From NCBI GenBank assembly GCA_035509415.1, contig DATJLQ010000044.1, positions 1 through 29,393 of the forward strand: 29,393 nucleotides of DNA, read 5' to 3'. The stretch's first letter is position 1; every line of letters starts with the position of its first letter. A program made the translations under genes and the position numbers. Source of the DNA: DATJLQ01 sp035509415 (GTDB lineage: Bacteria; Pseudomonadota; Alphaproteobacteria; JACZXZ01). Below, in pieces: positions 1 through 7,264 of the stretch. The notes under the pieces are model-generated. The model ran no database searches, was not told the origin of the DNA, and saw only the letters and a list, made by a program, of their open reading frames with translations.

Positions 1-294
1 GAGGCCGGCCGCGCCGAGCTCTTCCTGTTGCTCAAGAGCCGGGTGCGCTCGCCGGTCGACGATCTCAACAAGCTCGTGGTCGCGCTCAAGATGCGCTTCT
101 TCCACCTGCTCGGCCCCGAGGAGCGCCAAGCGCAGATCGACCAGCTGGTCGAGGGGACCGAGAGCGAGATCGCGCGCCTCAAGGATCTCCACGCGCACCA
201 TGCGGAGGGGCTGCTCGCCGCGTGGCTCGACCACGACATCGCCCAGCTCGAGGCGCGCAAGGACTGGTTCGAGCGTCTCCGCGACCGGGGTTGA
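1..294 (+). CDS. PadR-family transcriptional regulator, C-terminal part (5' end outside window)
   Basis: The reading frame is open from base 1 and ends at TGA 292-294. The visible 97 residues are mostly charged helices with a regular Leu/Arg/Glu pattern. They fit the C-terminal effector/dimerisation region of PadR regulators: a two-helix coiled-coil segment ending in the typical W-x-x-x-L pattern (DWFERLRDRG). The winged-helix DNA-binding domain would lie upstream, outside the window. PadR proteins generally repress transcription and are released by small ligands; neither ligand nor target can be read here. The next gene is convergent with this one. The family call rests on overall pattern only, so another helical C-terminal domain remains possible. 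Confidence 0.6.
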   Translation, partial: EAGRAELFLLLKSRVRSPVDDLNKLVVALKMRFFHLLGPEERQAQIDQLVEGTESEIARLKDLHAHHAEGLLAAWLDHDIAQLEARKDWFERLRDRG

Positions 295-459
295 GCGCCG
301 GCGGCGGCCAAGACCTCCCGGCTCGAGTCCACCCTGCCCGCGTCCCCGACCGGACATCCGAGAAAAATTCGACCGCACCGCAGTCGGGCTTTCCCCGGCC
401 GTCTAGGGCTTCGTTCGGTCCCGGGTTCCCGGTTTCCCGGAACGCGGCCGGGCACGGCG

Positions 460-1221
460 CTACAGCAAGTGCTGCCCGCCGGTGACGAAGATCTCGCTCC
501 CCGTCACGTAGCCGAAATCGGCATTGCAGAGCTGGTACACGATGCCCGCGACCTCGGCGGGGGTACCCATGCGGTGAAGCGGGATGCGCGGAATGAGGCT
601 GTCATATTCCGGCCCCACCATCTCGGTCTCGATCTCGCCGGGAGCGACCGCGTTGACGCGCACGCCGAGCTCGGCGAACTCGACCGCCATCTCGCGCGTG
701 AGCGCCGAGAGGGCCGCCTTCGAGGTCGAATAGGCCGAGCCCGCGAAGGGATGGATCGCGTGGCCGGCGATCGACGTGATGTTGACGATGGCGCCCTTGC
801 CCTTGGCGAGGTTGGGCGCCAGTCCGCGCGAGATCGCGAGCGGCGCGAAGAAATTGAGCTCGTACACCTGGCGCCAGCCCTCGAGCGAGCCGTTGAGGCA
901 GCCGAGGCGCTCCTTGAACGGCGTCTTGGGCGAGACGGCGGCGTTGTTGACGAGGGCGTGGAGCGGATCGCCCTTGAGCAGCTCGAGCGTGCGCTGGACG
1001 AACGCCTCGACCTCGTCCGCGCGCGAAAGGTCGGCGGTCACGTGCTGCGCCCAGTTCGGGTCGCGCTTGCATTCGGGCGGCACTTCCTCGCGGCTCGCGG
1101 TCACGATGCGCCAGCCTTCGTCCGAGAAGCGCTTCACCGTCGCGTGGCCGATGCCGCGCGAGGCCCCGGTCAGGACCACGGTCTTCGAGCTTCGCTCTGT
1201 CATGGGGGGAGTGTAGCGCAT
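460..1221 (-). CDS. Short-chain dehydrogenase/reductase (SDR), classical type
   Basis: This is a cytosolic NAD(P)-dependent oxidoreductase of 253 residues, the normal size for a classical SDR. The Rossmann nucleotide-binding motif TGASRGIG is at residues 18-25 and NNAA at 92-95. The catalytic Ser is near 150 (NITS), with Tyr164 and Lys168 in YSTSK. The C-terminal VTGSEIFVTGGQ segment is typical of FabG-like enzymes. The substrate cannot be deduced. Two in-frame ATGs are possible, at 1221 and 1203; neither has a good Shine-Dalgarno sequence. The second gives a protein starting MTERSSK, closer to family length before the first beta strand. The gene follows the universal stress gene by about 50-70 bp on the same strand and is probably the last gene of that run. 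Confidence 0.88.
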   Translation of the reverse strand: MRYTPPMTERSSKTVVLTGASRGIGHATVKRFSDEGWRIVTASREEVPPECKRDPNWAQHVTADLSRADEVEAFVQRTLELLKGDPLHALVNNAAVSPKTPFKERLGCLNGSLEGWRQVYELNFFAPLAISRGLAPNLAKGKGAIVNITSIAGHAIHPFAGSAYSTSKAALSALTREMAVEFAELGVRVNAVAPGEIETEMVGPEYDSLIPRIPLHRMGTPAEVAGIVYQLCNADFGYVTGSEIFVTGGQHLL

Positions 1222-1273
1222 TCCGTCCGCGGCACCAGGGGTGCCGGCGCGGCTCAGCCGGGCGCCTCGGCGC

Positions 1274-2125
1274 TCAGTGCATCAAGAGCACCGGAATGCC
1301 CGCGTCGTCGAGCACCGCGCGCGTCGCGCCCCCGAACACCACCTCGCGCATGCGGCTGTGGCCGTAGGCACCCATCACCAGGAGCTCCGCCCCCGCCGCG
1401 CGCGCCTCGTCGACGATCTCGCCCTCGACCGGCCAGCCTTTGAGCGCGATCTTGCGCGTCTCGGCCTTGATGCCGTGATGGGCAAGCCAGTCCGCGAGCT
1501 GGCTGAGCGAAGGCTCGACCGGAATTTCCTTGACGCCCGCGAGCAGGATCACGCGCCGCGCCGGAGCGAGCAGCGGGAGGGACGCGGCCGCGGCGCGCGC
1601 CGCCTCGGCGCTGCCGTTCCAGCCGAGCGCCACCGTGGCCGCACTCCACGCCTTGAGGCCCGCGGGCAGGATCAGGAGCGGCCGCCCGCCTTCCATGAGC
1701 GCCGCCTCGACCGTCACGTTCCACTCGACCAGCGCCTCGCCCGTAATGCGCACGACGACGGTGAGGTCGGCGACCCGCGCGCGTACCGCGATCTCGTCGG
1801 CGGCGCGCCCGACCGCGGTCGCGAACCGCGCGCCCGCACTCGGGCCGCTCAGCGCGACACCCGCCTTTTTCGCCGCACTCTCGAAGAGGCGTTGCGCATG
1901 ATCCGCGCGCCCGGCCGATTCCTTCTCGGCGAGGTCGATCATCTGGGCGACCACCGAGCCCGCGGCCCCTTCGGCCACGAGCGGGACCGCCTCGCGCGGG
2001 TCGGGCTTCACGTGGATCGCCTCGACGAAGGCGCCGAGCGATTTCGCCAGGCCGAGCGCTGCGACGAGCGCGCTCTCGTCGGCCTCATAGCCGCTCACCG
2101 GCAGCAGGATGCATTTGATTGCCAT
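1274..2125 (-). CDS. Universal stress protein, tandem UspA domains
   Basis: The 283-residue protein has two Usp folds in tandem. The first starts IKCILLPVSG at the N-terminus and runs to about residue 145. The second starts about residue 165 and ends in a conserved-looking IPVLLMH strand. The second domain carries an ATP-binding-like motif, GAYGHSRMREVVFGGAT, close to the G-x2-G-x9-G-S/T consensus of ATP-binding Usp proteins. The first domain has no clear copy. Usp proteins are stress-induced nucleotide-binding proteins of the cytoplasm; the specific partner is unknown. The start is well supported by GGGAGGAAACC just before the ATG. It lies 61 bp downstream of the APH/P-loop fusion gene on the same strand. 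Confidence 0.88.
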   Translation of the reverse strand: MAIKCILLPVSGYEADESALVAALGLAKSLGAFVEAIHVKPDPREAVPLVAEGAAGSVVAQMIDLAEKESAGRADHAQRLFESAAKKAGVALSGPSAGARFATAVGRAADEIAVRARVADLTVVVRITGEALVEWNVTVEAALMEGGRPLLILPAGLKAWSAATVALGWNGSAEAARAAAASLPLLAPARRVILLAGVKEIPVEPSLSQLADWLAHHGIKAETRKIALKGWPVEGEIVDEARAAGAELLVMGAYGHSRMREVVFGGATRAVLDDAGIPVLLMH

Positions 2126-2186
2126 GGTTTCCTCCCTCGCCTGACCTCGATTCTACGCCCGGGGTCCGGCCCGCTTATGATCTACG

Positions 2187-3797
2187 TCAAGCGCCGCAAA
2201 CGGCAAGGGCACGCGCGAGACTCTCCTCGGCACGCCCGCCGGCGTCGATGCGCGACCAGCTCACCGTCCCGGTCTCGAACCCGAGTTGGGCGCGCAGCAC
2301 CTCGACCGTCGCGTCGGAGGCGTCGCCGGTGCGCGTCGCGACGCGCGTCTCGAGCGTCCCGGCCGGCGCCTCGAGCCAAAGCCCGACGAAGCGCGCACCC
2401 ACGCGCCGCGCCACGTCCTCGATCGCGCGCCGCTCCTCGGGCCGCCCATGGACCGCATCCGCGATCGCGCCGTGGCCCGCGGCAAGCGCAGCGCCCGCGC
2501 GCCCGCGGAGTGCCGCATAGACGCGCGCGGTCACCTCGGGCTGGTAGCCTTCGGGCCCCAAGCGATCGCGCTCGCGGCGCCCGAGGAGGCGCTTCCGGAT
2601 CGCGTCGCTCCTGAGATGGAGCGCTCCCGGTGCCGCGCCGAGGCCGGGTGCGAGCGCCTTCGCGAGAGTCGATTTCCCGGTGCCCGCGACGCCGCCGATC
2701 GCGACCAGGACCGGGGCCGCCGGGGTCAAGTAGCCGAGGGCGAGCTCGAGATAGGCTTCGGCCTCGGCGCGCCGGGCAGCCGCGGCGGCGGCCACGCTCT
2801 GCGCCGCGGCGGCGGCGGCCAAGGTCTGGGCGCGAATGCCCGCGCGGCACGCGAGGAACAGCGGCAACGCCGCGAGGCCCGCGAGCTCGGCGTCGTCCGC
2901 CGCCGCGAGATAGCGGTTGAGCACCAGGTTCGCCGACGCGCGCAACCCGCGCCGGTCGAGATCCATGAGCAGGAAGGCAAGGTCGTAGAGAACGTCGATA
3001 TTGCCGATCTCGTCGTTGAACTCGATCGCGTCGAAGGGAAGCGGCTTCCCGCGCCAGAGGCAGATATTGCCGAGATGGAGATCGCCGTGGCAGCGGCGCA
3101 CGAAGCGGGCGTCCCGGCGGCCGTCGAGAAGGCCTGCGATGCGCCGAAGCGCCGCGTCCGACGCCTCGCGGAGCCGCGCGATGGTCGCGCGCGCGAAGCC
3201 CGCCTCCACGAGGCCGCGCTCGTTGCCCTCGATCACGCGCCTGATGCCCTCGGCGCCGCCGAGGTCGGGGCGGAACGCGGCCTCGTCATGGAGCCGGCGC
3301 ACCCGGTCGGCGAGCGCGAGCGCGAGCCCGTCGTCGAAGGCGCCCCTTGCGGCGCGGCGGTCGAGGAAATCCTCGGCCGGAATGCGGCGCATCTTCACGA
3401 CCCAGTCGACCGCCTGCCCCGGGCCGCCCAACGCCAAGGCGCCATCGGCGCGGCGCGCGATCGGCTCGACGCCGAGATAGATTTCGGGTGCCGCGCGGCG
3501 ATTGAGCGCCAATTCCGCCTCGCACATCGCGCGGCGCCGCTCGAAGGTCGAGAAATCCATGTAGGGAAAGCGCACCGCGCGCTTGAGCTTGTAGGCGAAG
3601 TCGCCCGCGAGCACGACCACCGAGCCGTGCGTGTCGATGCGCTCGACGGCCGCGCCCCCATGGGTCGCGGGCGACGCGAGGAAGGCGATGGCGGCGCTTT
3701 GGTCCTCGACGTTGTGGCCCGCCGGCGAGTTGGGCGCGGTGTCGGGCGCGGTCCTAGAAGTGGGCGCGGGCGTTGGCGTGGGCACGGGCTCTGCCAT
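2187..3797 (-). CDS. Bifunctional APH-like kinase domain / P-loop ATPase fusion protein
   Basis: The 536-residue protein has two phosphotransfer modules. Residues about 35-320 form an aminoglycoside-phosphotransferase/choline-kinase-like domain. It has Lys70/Lys72 in a KLKR segment, the Brenner-type catalytic motif CHGDLHLGN (HGD at 237-239) and a metal-binding DAIEF at 256-260. Residues about 362-536 form a P-loop kinase of the zeta-toxin/gluconate-kinase type with Walker A GGVAGTGKST (368-377). The first 30 residues are Pro/Thr/Ala-rich and probably disordered. This domain order is known in many proteobacteria as 'bifunctional aminoglycoside phosphotransferase/ATP-binding protein', but its substrate is unknown to me. 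Antibiotic resistance should not be assumed. The gene follows the CDF transporter by 19 bp, so co-transcription with pdxH and the transporter is likely. Confidence 0.85.
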   Translation of the reverse strand: MAEPVPTPTPAPTSRTAPDTAPNSPAGHNVEDQSAAIAFLASPATHGGAAVERIDTHGSVVVLAGDFAYKLKRAVRFPYMDFSTFERRRAMCEAELALNRRAAPEIYLGVEPIARRADGALALGGPGQAVDWVVKMRRIPAEDFLDRRAARGAFDDGLALALADRVRRLHDEAAFRPDLGGAEGIRRVIEGNERGLVEAGFARATIARLREASDAALRRIAGLLDGRRDARFVRRCHGDLHLGNICLWRGKPLPFDAIEFNDEIGNIDVLYDLAFLLMDLDRRGLRASANLVLNRYLAAADDAELAGLAALPLFLACRAGIRAQTLAAAAAAQSVAAAAAARRAEAEAYLELALGYLTPAAPVLVAIGGVAGTGKSTLAKALAPGLGAAPGALHLRSDAIRKRLLGRRERDRLGPEGYQPEVTARVYAALRGRAGAALAAGHGAIADAVHGRPEERRAIEDVARRVGARFVGLWLEAPAGTLETRVATRTGDASDATVEVLRAQLGFETGTVSWSRIDAGGRAEESLARALAVCGA

Positions 3798-3816
3798 GGG
3801 CGCGGGGTTCCGTCCG

Positions 3817-4749
3817 TCAGCCGGTGACCGCCCGATGCGGCTCGTCGATACCGGCCGGATCCTCGTGGATGATCACCTCGGCGCCGGGGAATTCGGCGAG
3901 CAGCGCCGCCTCGACCTCGTCCGCGATCTCGTGGGCGCGGGCGAGGCGGATGCCCGGATCCATCTCGAGATGGAACTGGATGAACTGGCGCGTGCCCGCG
4001 GCGCGCGTCCGGAGATCGTGCAACGCGACCACGTCCCGGTGCGCCGTCGCGACCGCGACGATGCGCCGGCGCGCCTCGTCCGAGAGCTCGTGATCCATGA
4101 GCTGGTCGAGCGAGCGGCGCGCGATGCTCCAGGCGCTCACCACGATGTAGATTGCGATGCCGATCGCGAACAGCGGGTCGAGCGCGTACCAGCCGAGTGC
4201 GGGCCCAAGCAGGAGGGCGATGATCACGCTGCCGTTCACCAGGACGTCGCCGAAATAATGCAGCGCGTCGGCGCCCACCGCGATCGAGCCGGTGCGGCGG
4301 ACGACCATGCGCTGGAACAGCACGAGGGCGAGGGTGGCGGCGAGCGAGAACAGCATGACCGCGATGCCGATCGTGCCGTTCTTGACCGGGTGCACGTCGA
4401 TCAGGCGATGGCCCGCTTCGAACAGAAGAAACACGGCGGAGCCCGCGATGAACGCGGACTGGCCGAGGCCGGCGAGCGCCTCGGCCTTGCCGTGGCCGAA
4501 ACGGTGCTCGCGGTCGGCGGGCACCAGGGCCTGGCTCACGGCGTAGAGGTTCACGACCGACGCCGCCGCGTCGAGCAGCGAATCGATGAGGCTCGAGAGC
4601 AGCGCCACGGAGTCGGTCGCGAGGAAGGCCGCGAGCTTGGCCAGGATCAAGACCGCCGCGACCGAGACCGAGGCGTAGGTCGCGGTGCGCATGAGGCGCG
4701 CCTGCGCGGGCGACGGAACGCCGGTGGCGCGGGCCGAAGGATCGCTCAT
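3817..4749 (-). CDS. Cation diffusion facilitator (CDF) metal efflux transporter, FieF-like
   Basis: This 310-residue inner-membrane antiporter should export Zn(II), Fe(II) or a similar divalent metal in exchange for protons. It has about six hydrophobic segments in residues 22-205 and a C-terminal cytoplasmic domain. The two metal-site motifs match FieF/YiiP: Asp56-x3-Asp60 in SLIDSLLD (TM2) and His164-x3-Asp168 in HYFGD (TM5). Having D and D in TM2 favours a FieF-like specificity over strictly Zn-type HxxxD members. The frame is open further upstream to 4872, but the ATG at 4749 overlaps the pdxH stop as ATGA (4746-4749), indicating translational coupling. The last residues end HEDPAGIDEPHRAVTG. 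Confidence 0.92.
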   Translation of the reverse strand: MSDPSARATGVPSPAQARLMRTATYASVSVAAVLILAKLAAFLATDSVALLSSLIDSLLDAAASVVNLYAVSQALVPADREHRFGHGKAEALAGLGQSAFIAGSAVFLLFEAGHRLIDVHPVKNGTIGIAVMLFSLAATLALVLFQRMVVRRTGSIAVGADALHYFGDVLVNGSVIIALLLGPALGWYALDPLFAIGIAIYIVVSAWSIARRSLDQLMDHELSDEARRRIVAVATAHRDVVALHDLRTRAAGTRQFIQFHLEMDPGIRLARAHEIADEVEAALLAEFPGAEVIIHEDPAGIDEPHRAVTG

Positions 4750-5333
4750 GGGTAGAGCCTGGTGCTGTGCCACGCGGCACCCGCGCGCGTGTAGGCGATG
4801 CGCTCGTGGAGCCGGAACGGGCGCTCGCGCCAGAACTCGATGCGCTCGGGCACCAGGCGATAGCCCGACCAATCGGGCGGCCGCGGCACCGGGCCGAGCG
4901 CGAACTTGGCCGCGAACTGCGCGACCCTACGCTCGAGCTCGAGCATACCCTCGAGCGGGCGCGATTGGCGCGACGCCCAAGCGCCGATCTGGCTTTGCCG
5001 GTGCCGGGTCGCGAAATACGCGTCCGCCTCGCGCGCCGACACCGGCTCGACCGCGCCCTCGACGCGCACCTGGCGCGCGAGCGACTTCCAATAGAAGCAC
5101 AAGGCCGCCTTCGGGTTCGCCTTGAGCTCGAGCGACTTGCGGCTCCCGAGGTTGGTGTAGAAAACGAAGCCGTCCGCGTCGGCACCCTTGAGGAGCACCA
5201 TCCGCAACGAGGGCGCGCCATCGCCGTCCACGGTCGCGAGCGCCATCGCGGTGGCATTGCTCGGCTCCGCCGCCTCGGCCTCGGCGAGCCAAGCCTGGAA
5301 CTGGGCGATCGGGTCGGGTTCGGCGGTGTTCAT
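4746..5333 (-). CDS. pdxH: Pyridoxamine 5'-phosphate oxidase
   Basis: This FMN enzyme oxidises pyridoxine/pyridoxamine 5'-phosphate to pyridoxal 5'-phosphate with O2, the last step of B6 synthesis and salvage. The 195-residue protein has the FMN/substrate segment RMVLLKG...FVFYTNLGSRKS, then KAALCFYW, the SRQSRP motif, and the C-terminal PRPPDWSGYRL plus FWRERPFRLHER signature ending RLYP. Length and termini match the family. The frame is open to 5582, but the homologous protein begins at MNTAEPDP (5333), behind a weak GGAACC ribosome site. It heads a minus-strand run and is divergent from the lipoprotein gene. Its stop overlaps the transporter start by 4 bp. Confidence 0.95.
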   Translation of the reverse strand: MNTAEPDPIAQFQAWLAEAEAAEPSNATAMALATVDGDGAPSLRMVLLKGADADGFVFYTNLGSRKSLELKANPKAALCFYWKSLARQVRVEGAVEPVSAREADAYFATRHRQSQIGAWASRQSRPLEGMLELERRVAQFAAKFALGPVPRPPDWSGYRLVPERIEFWRERPFRLHERIAYTRAGAAWHSTRLYP

Positions 5334-5407
5334 GAAAGGTTCCAGGGCGATTTCCGGGCGAGGCCGCTGGCCCAGGCGCCCGACGAGAGGTCCAACGAGG
5401 CGCCCAG

Positions 5408-5416
5408 TGATATAAT
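5408..5416 (+). promoter_or_regulatory. Extended -10 promoter element (TGATATAAT)
   Basis: A consensus TG-n-TATAAT stands in otherwise very GC-rich sequence of the pdxH/lipoprotein divergent region. No good -35 lies 16-18 bp upstream, which is common for extended -10 promoters. Transcription to the right would start near 5423 and give a leader of about 170 nt before the lipoprotein ATG at 5594. That leader contains a 14-bp perfect palindrome at 5446-5459. Confidence 0.45.
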
Positions 5417-5593
5417 CCGGCCCTCGCCCGAGCGCACGGCAAAAGCGCGGCCGGCCGCGGCCCGGGCCGGGTCGGCCCGAACCACAAGCCGTTGGCCCAT
5501 CTTGTCGTATCAAGGCCGGATCGCTACATGTTGGCCCGGGCAAGGCGCGGGCACTCGCGCGCCCGGCGAACGGAACGAACAACGAGGATTGTC

Positions 5594-6103
5594 ATGAATT
5601 TGACCAAAGTCGGCGCGATCGCGGCCGTGATTCTGGCGCTCGCGGCCTGCACCCAGGACCAGAACGGCAATGTCGAGACGCCGCTCGGCGGCACCAAGCA
5701 GACCCTCGGCACGCTCGGCGGCGCCGGGGCCGGCGCCTTCATCGGCTCGAACATCGGCCACGGCTCGGGCAACCTCGCCGCGACGGTGATCGGCGGCCTG
5801 CTCGGCGCCTTCATCGGCAGCGAGATCGGCAAGTCGCTCGACACCGCGGACAAGCTCCAGGCCCAGCAGGCGACCCAGCGCACCCTCGAGACGGCGCCCA
5901 CGGGCAAGACCGTCACCTGGCAGAATCCGGACAGCGGCCATTCCGGCACCGTGACCCCGGTCAAGACCTACGAGACCGCGCAGGGCCAGTATTGCCGCGA
6001 GTTCCAGCAGACGGTCACCATCGGCGGCCAGACCCAGCAGGCCTACGGCACCGCGTGCCGCCAGCCCGACGGGACCTGGAAAATCCAGCAGCCCGCCCAG
6101 TAA
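5594..6103 (+). CDS. Glycine-zipper outer-membrane lipoprotein, Rickettsia 17 kDa surface antigen type
   Basis: The 169-residue protein starts with a short lipoprotein signal peptide and lipobox LALAAC, predicted to be lipidated on Cys19 after signal peptidase II cleavage. Residues 42-83 are a glycine zipper with two hydrophobic stretches (GGAGAGAFIG and VIGGLLGAFIG), the hallmark of 17 kDa antigen/SlyB-like lipoproteins that sit in or under the outer membrane. The C-terminal part (about 105-169) is a small beta domain with two Cys (YCREF and GTACRQPDG) ending in TWKIQ, as in this family. The start was chosen for the signal peptide and GAGG six bases upstream; the frame itself is open from 5492. 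Such proteins usually have structural or envelope-stability roles. Confidence 0.88.
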   Translation: MNLTKVGAIAAVILALAACTQDQNGNVETPLGGTKQTLGTLGGAGAGAFIGSNIGHGSGNLAATVIGGLLGAFIGSEIGKSLDTADKLQAQQATQRTLETAPTGKTVTWQNPDSGHSGTVTPVKTYETAQGQYCREFQQTVTIGGQTQQAYGTACRQPDGTWKIQQPAQ

Positions 6104-6125
6104 CGCGGTCCCGCCATCCGCTCGG

Positions 6126-6151
6126 CGACCCGGCCCGCCCCGGCCGGGTCG
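6126..6151 (+). terminator. Perfect 10-bp stem-loop after the lipoprotein gene
   Basis: CGACCCGGCC and GGCCGGGTCG are exact complements separated by the 6-nt loop CGCCCC, 22 bp past the lipoprotein stop. The following bases (CGGCATTTGG) are only weakly T-rich, so it may be a terminator of reduced strength or a 3' stabilising hairpin. Confidence 0.55.
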
Positions 6152-6357
6152 CGGCATTTGGCGCTCTCGAAATGCCCCCTGCCTGCGCGTGAGACCTCGG
6201 GCGACGCGGCTATGCCCGCTCGGCGCTTTTGTGTAGGATGCGCGCGTTTTCAAGGCCGTGCGGCGGGCTGGGCTCGGCGGGCGCTTGCCCCCGAGACACA
6301 GGCGCCGTGCCGCCTTCGGCCCGCAACCGTCCCCGCGTCCGTTTCCCGGAGAGCCCG

Positions 6358-7215
6358 ATGACCGACCCGTCCCCCGCCGCGACCGCATCGCCTCTCATGA
6401 AAGGGAAGCGCGGGCTCGTCATGGGCGTCGCCAACGACCGCTCGCTCGCCTGGGGCATCGCGCGCACGCTCGCCGCGCACGGCGCCGAGCTCTGCATCAC
6501 CTACCAGATCGATCAGCTCGAGCGGCGCGTGCGCCCGCTCGCGGAATCGGTGGGCGCACCCCTCGTCCTCTTGTGCGACGCGAACGACCCCAAGGCGCTC
6601 GATGCGACGTTCGAGGCGATGGCCGAGAAATGGGGCTCGATCGATTTCCTGGTGCACGCGATCGCGTTCTCGGACCGCAACGAGCTCACCGGCAAGTACG
6701 TCGACACGTCGCGCGACAACTTCGTCCAGACCATGCTGATCTCGTGCTACTCGTTCACCGACATGGCGCGCCGCGCGGCGAAGATCATGCCCAACGGCGG
6801 CGGCCTGTTGACGCTCAGCTATTACGGCGCCGAGAAGGTGATGCCGCACTACAACGTCATGGGCGTCGCCAAGGCGGCGTTAGAAGCGAGCGTGCGCTAT
6901 CTCGCGGTCGATCTCGGCGGTGCCAAGATCCGCGTCAACGCGATCTCGGCCGGGCCGATCAAGACGCTCGCGGCCTCGGGCATCGGCGATTTCCGCTACA
7001 TTCTCCGATGGAACGAGCTCAATGCGCCGCTCAAGTCCAACGTCACGACCGACCAGGTGGGCGGGGGCGCGCTCTATCTCCTGAGCGACCTCGGCAGCGG
7101 CGTGAGCGGCGAGGTGCTGCACGTCGATTCGGGCTACCACGTGGTCGGCATGCTCGCCGTCGATGCGGTCGAGGGCGTGCGCGAGATGATGCGGAGCTTC
7201 AAGGTCAACAATTGA
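6358..7215 (+). CDS. fabI: Enoyl-[acyl-carrier-protein] reductase (NADH), FabI
   Basis: FabI carries out the last reduction of each type II fatty-acid elongation cycle (trans-2-enoyl-ACP to acyl-ACP) in the cytosol. The 285-residue protein has the nucleotide-binding segment GVANDRSLAWGIA (23-35), Tyr155, and the FabI-specific catalytic pair Tyr165-x6-Lys172 (YNVMGVAK), which distinguishes it from ordinary Y-x3-K SDRs. RVNAISAGPIKTLAASGI follows, the loop that closes over the substrate. The start at 6358 is preceded by GGAGAG; the frame is open upstream to 6229 but that extension has no family resemblance. It is followed by aroC after 49 bp. The stop codon lies inside a 17-bp tandem duplication. 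Confidence 0.96.
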   Translation: MTDPSPAATASPLMKGKRGLVMGVANDRSLAWGIARTLAAHGAELCITYQIDQLERRVRPLAESVGAPLVLLCDANDPKALDATFEAMAEKWGSIDFLVHAIAFSDRNELTGKYVDTSRDNFVQTMLISCYSFTDMARRAAKIMPNGGGLLTLSYYGAEKVMPHYNVMGVAKAALEASVRYLAVDLGGAKIRVNAISAGPIKTLAASGIGDFRYILRWNELNAPLKSNVTTDQVGGGALYLLSDLGSGVSGEVLHVDSGYHVVGMLAVDAVEGVREMMRSFKVNN

Positions 7216-7239
7216 CGCGGGCCAACAATTGACGCGGGC
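7206..7239 (+). repeat. 17-bp exact tandem duplication spanning the fabI stop
   Basis: The unit CAACAATTGACGCGGGC occurs twice in succession (7206-7222 and 7223-7239). Each copy carries the last fabI codons (Asn-Asn-TGA), so the fabI stop context is duplicated into the intergenic space before aroC. Confidence 0.95.
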
Positions 7240-7264
7240 CTGAGGGCCGCGAAAGGGTCGAGCG

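Noticed and set aside
295..459. Repeated CCCGGTT/CCCGG strings between the PadR-like gene and the SDR gene as a terminator
   Set aside because: No stem longer than a few base pairs followed by a T-run could be built; nothing else is visible in this 165-bp gap.
2187..3797. Antibiotic-resistance phosphotransferase
   Set aside because: Only the fold and HGD motif are shared with aminoglycoside kinases; the fusion with a P-loop domain is a common housekeeping-type family of unknown substrate.
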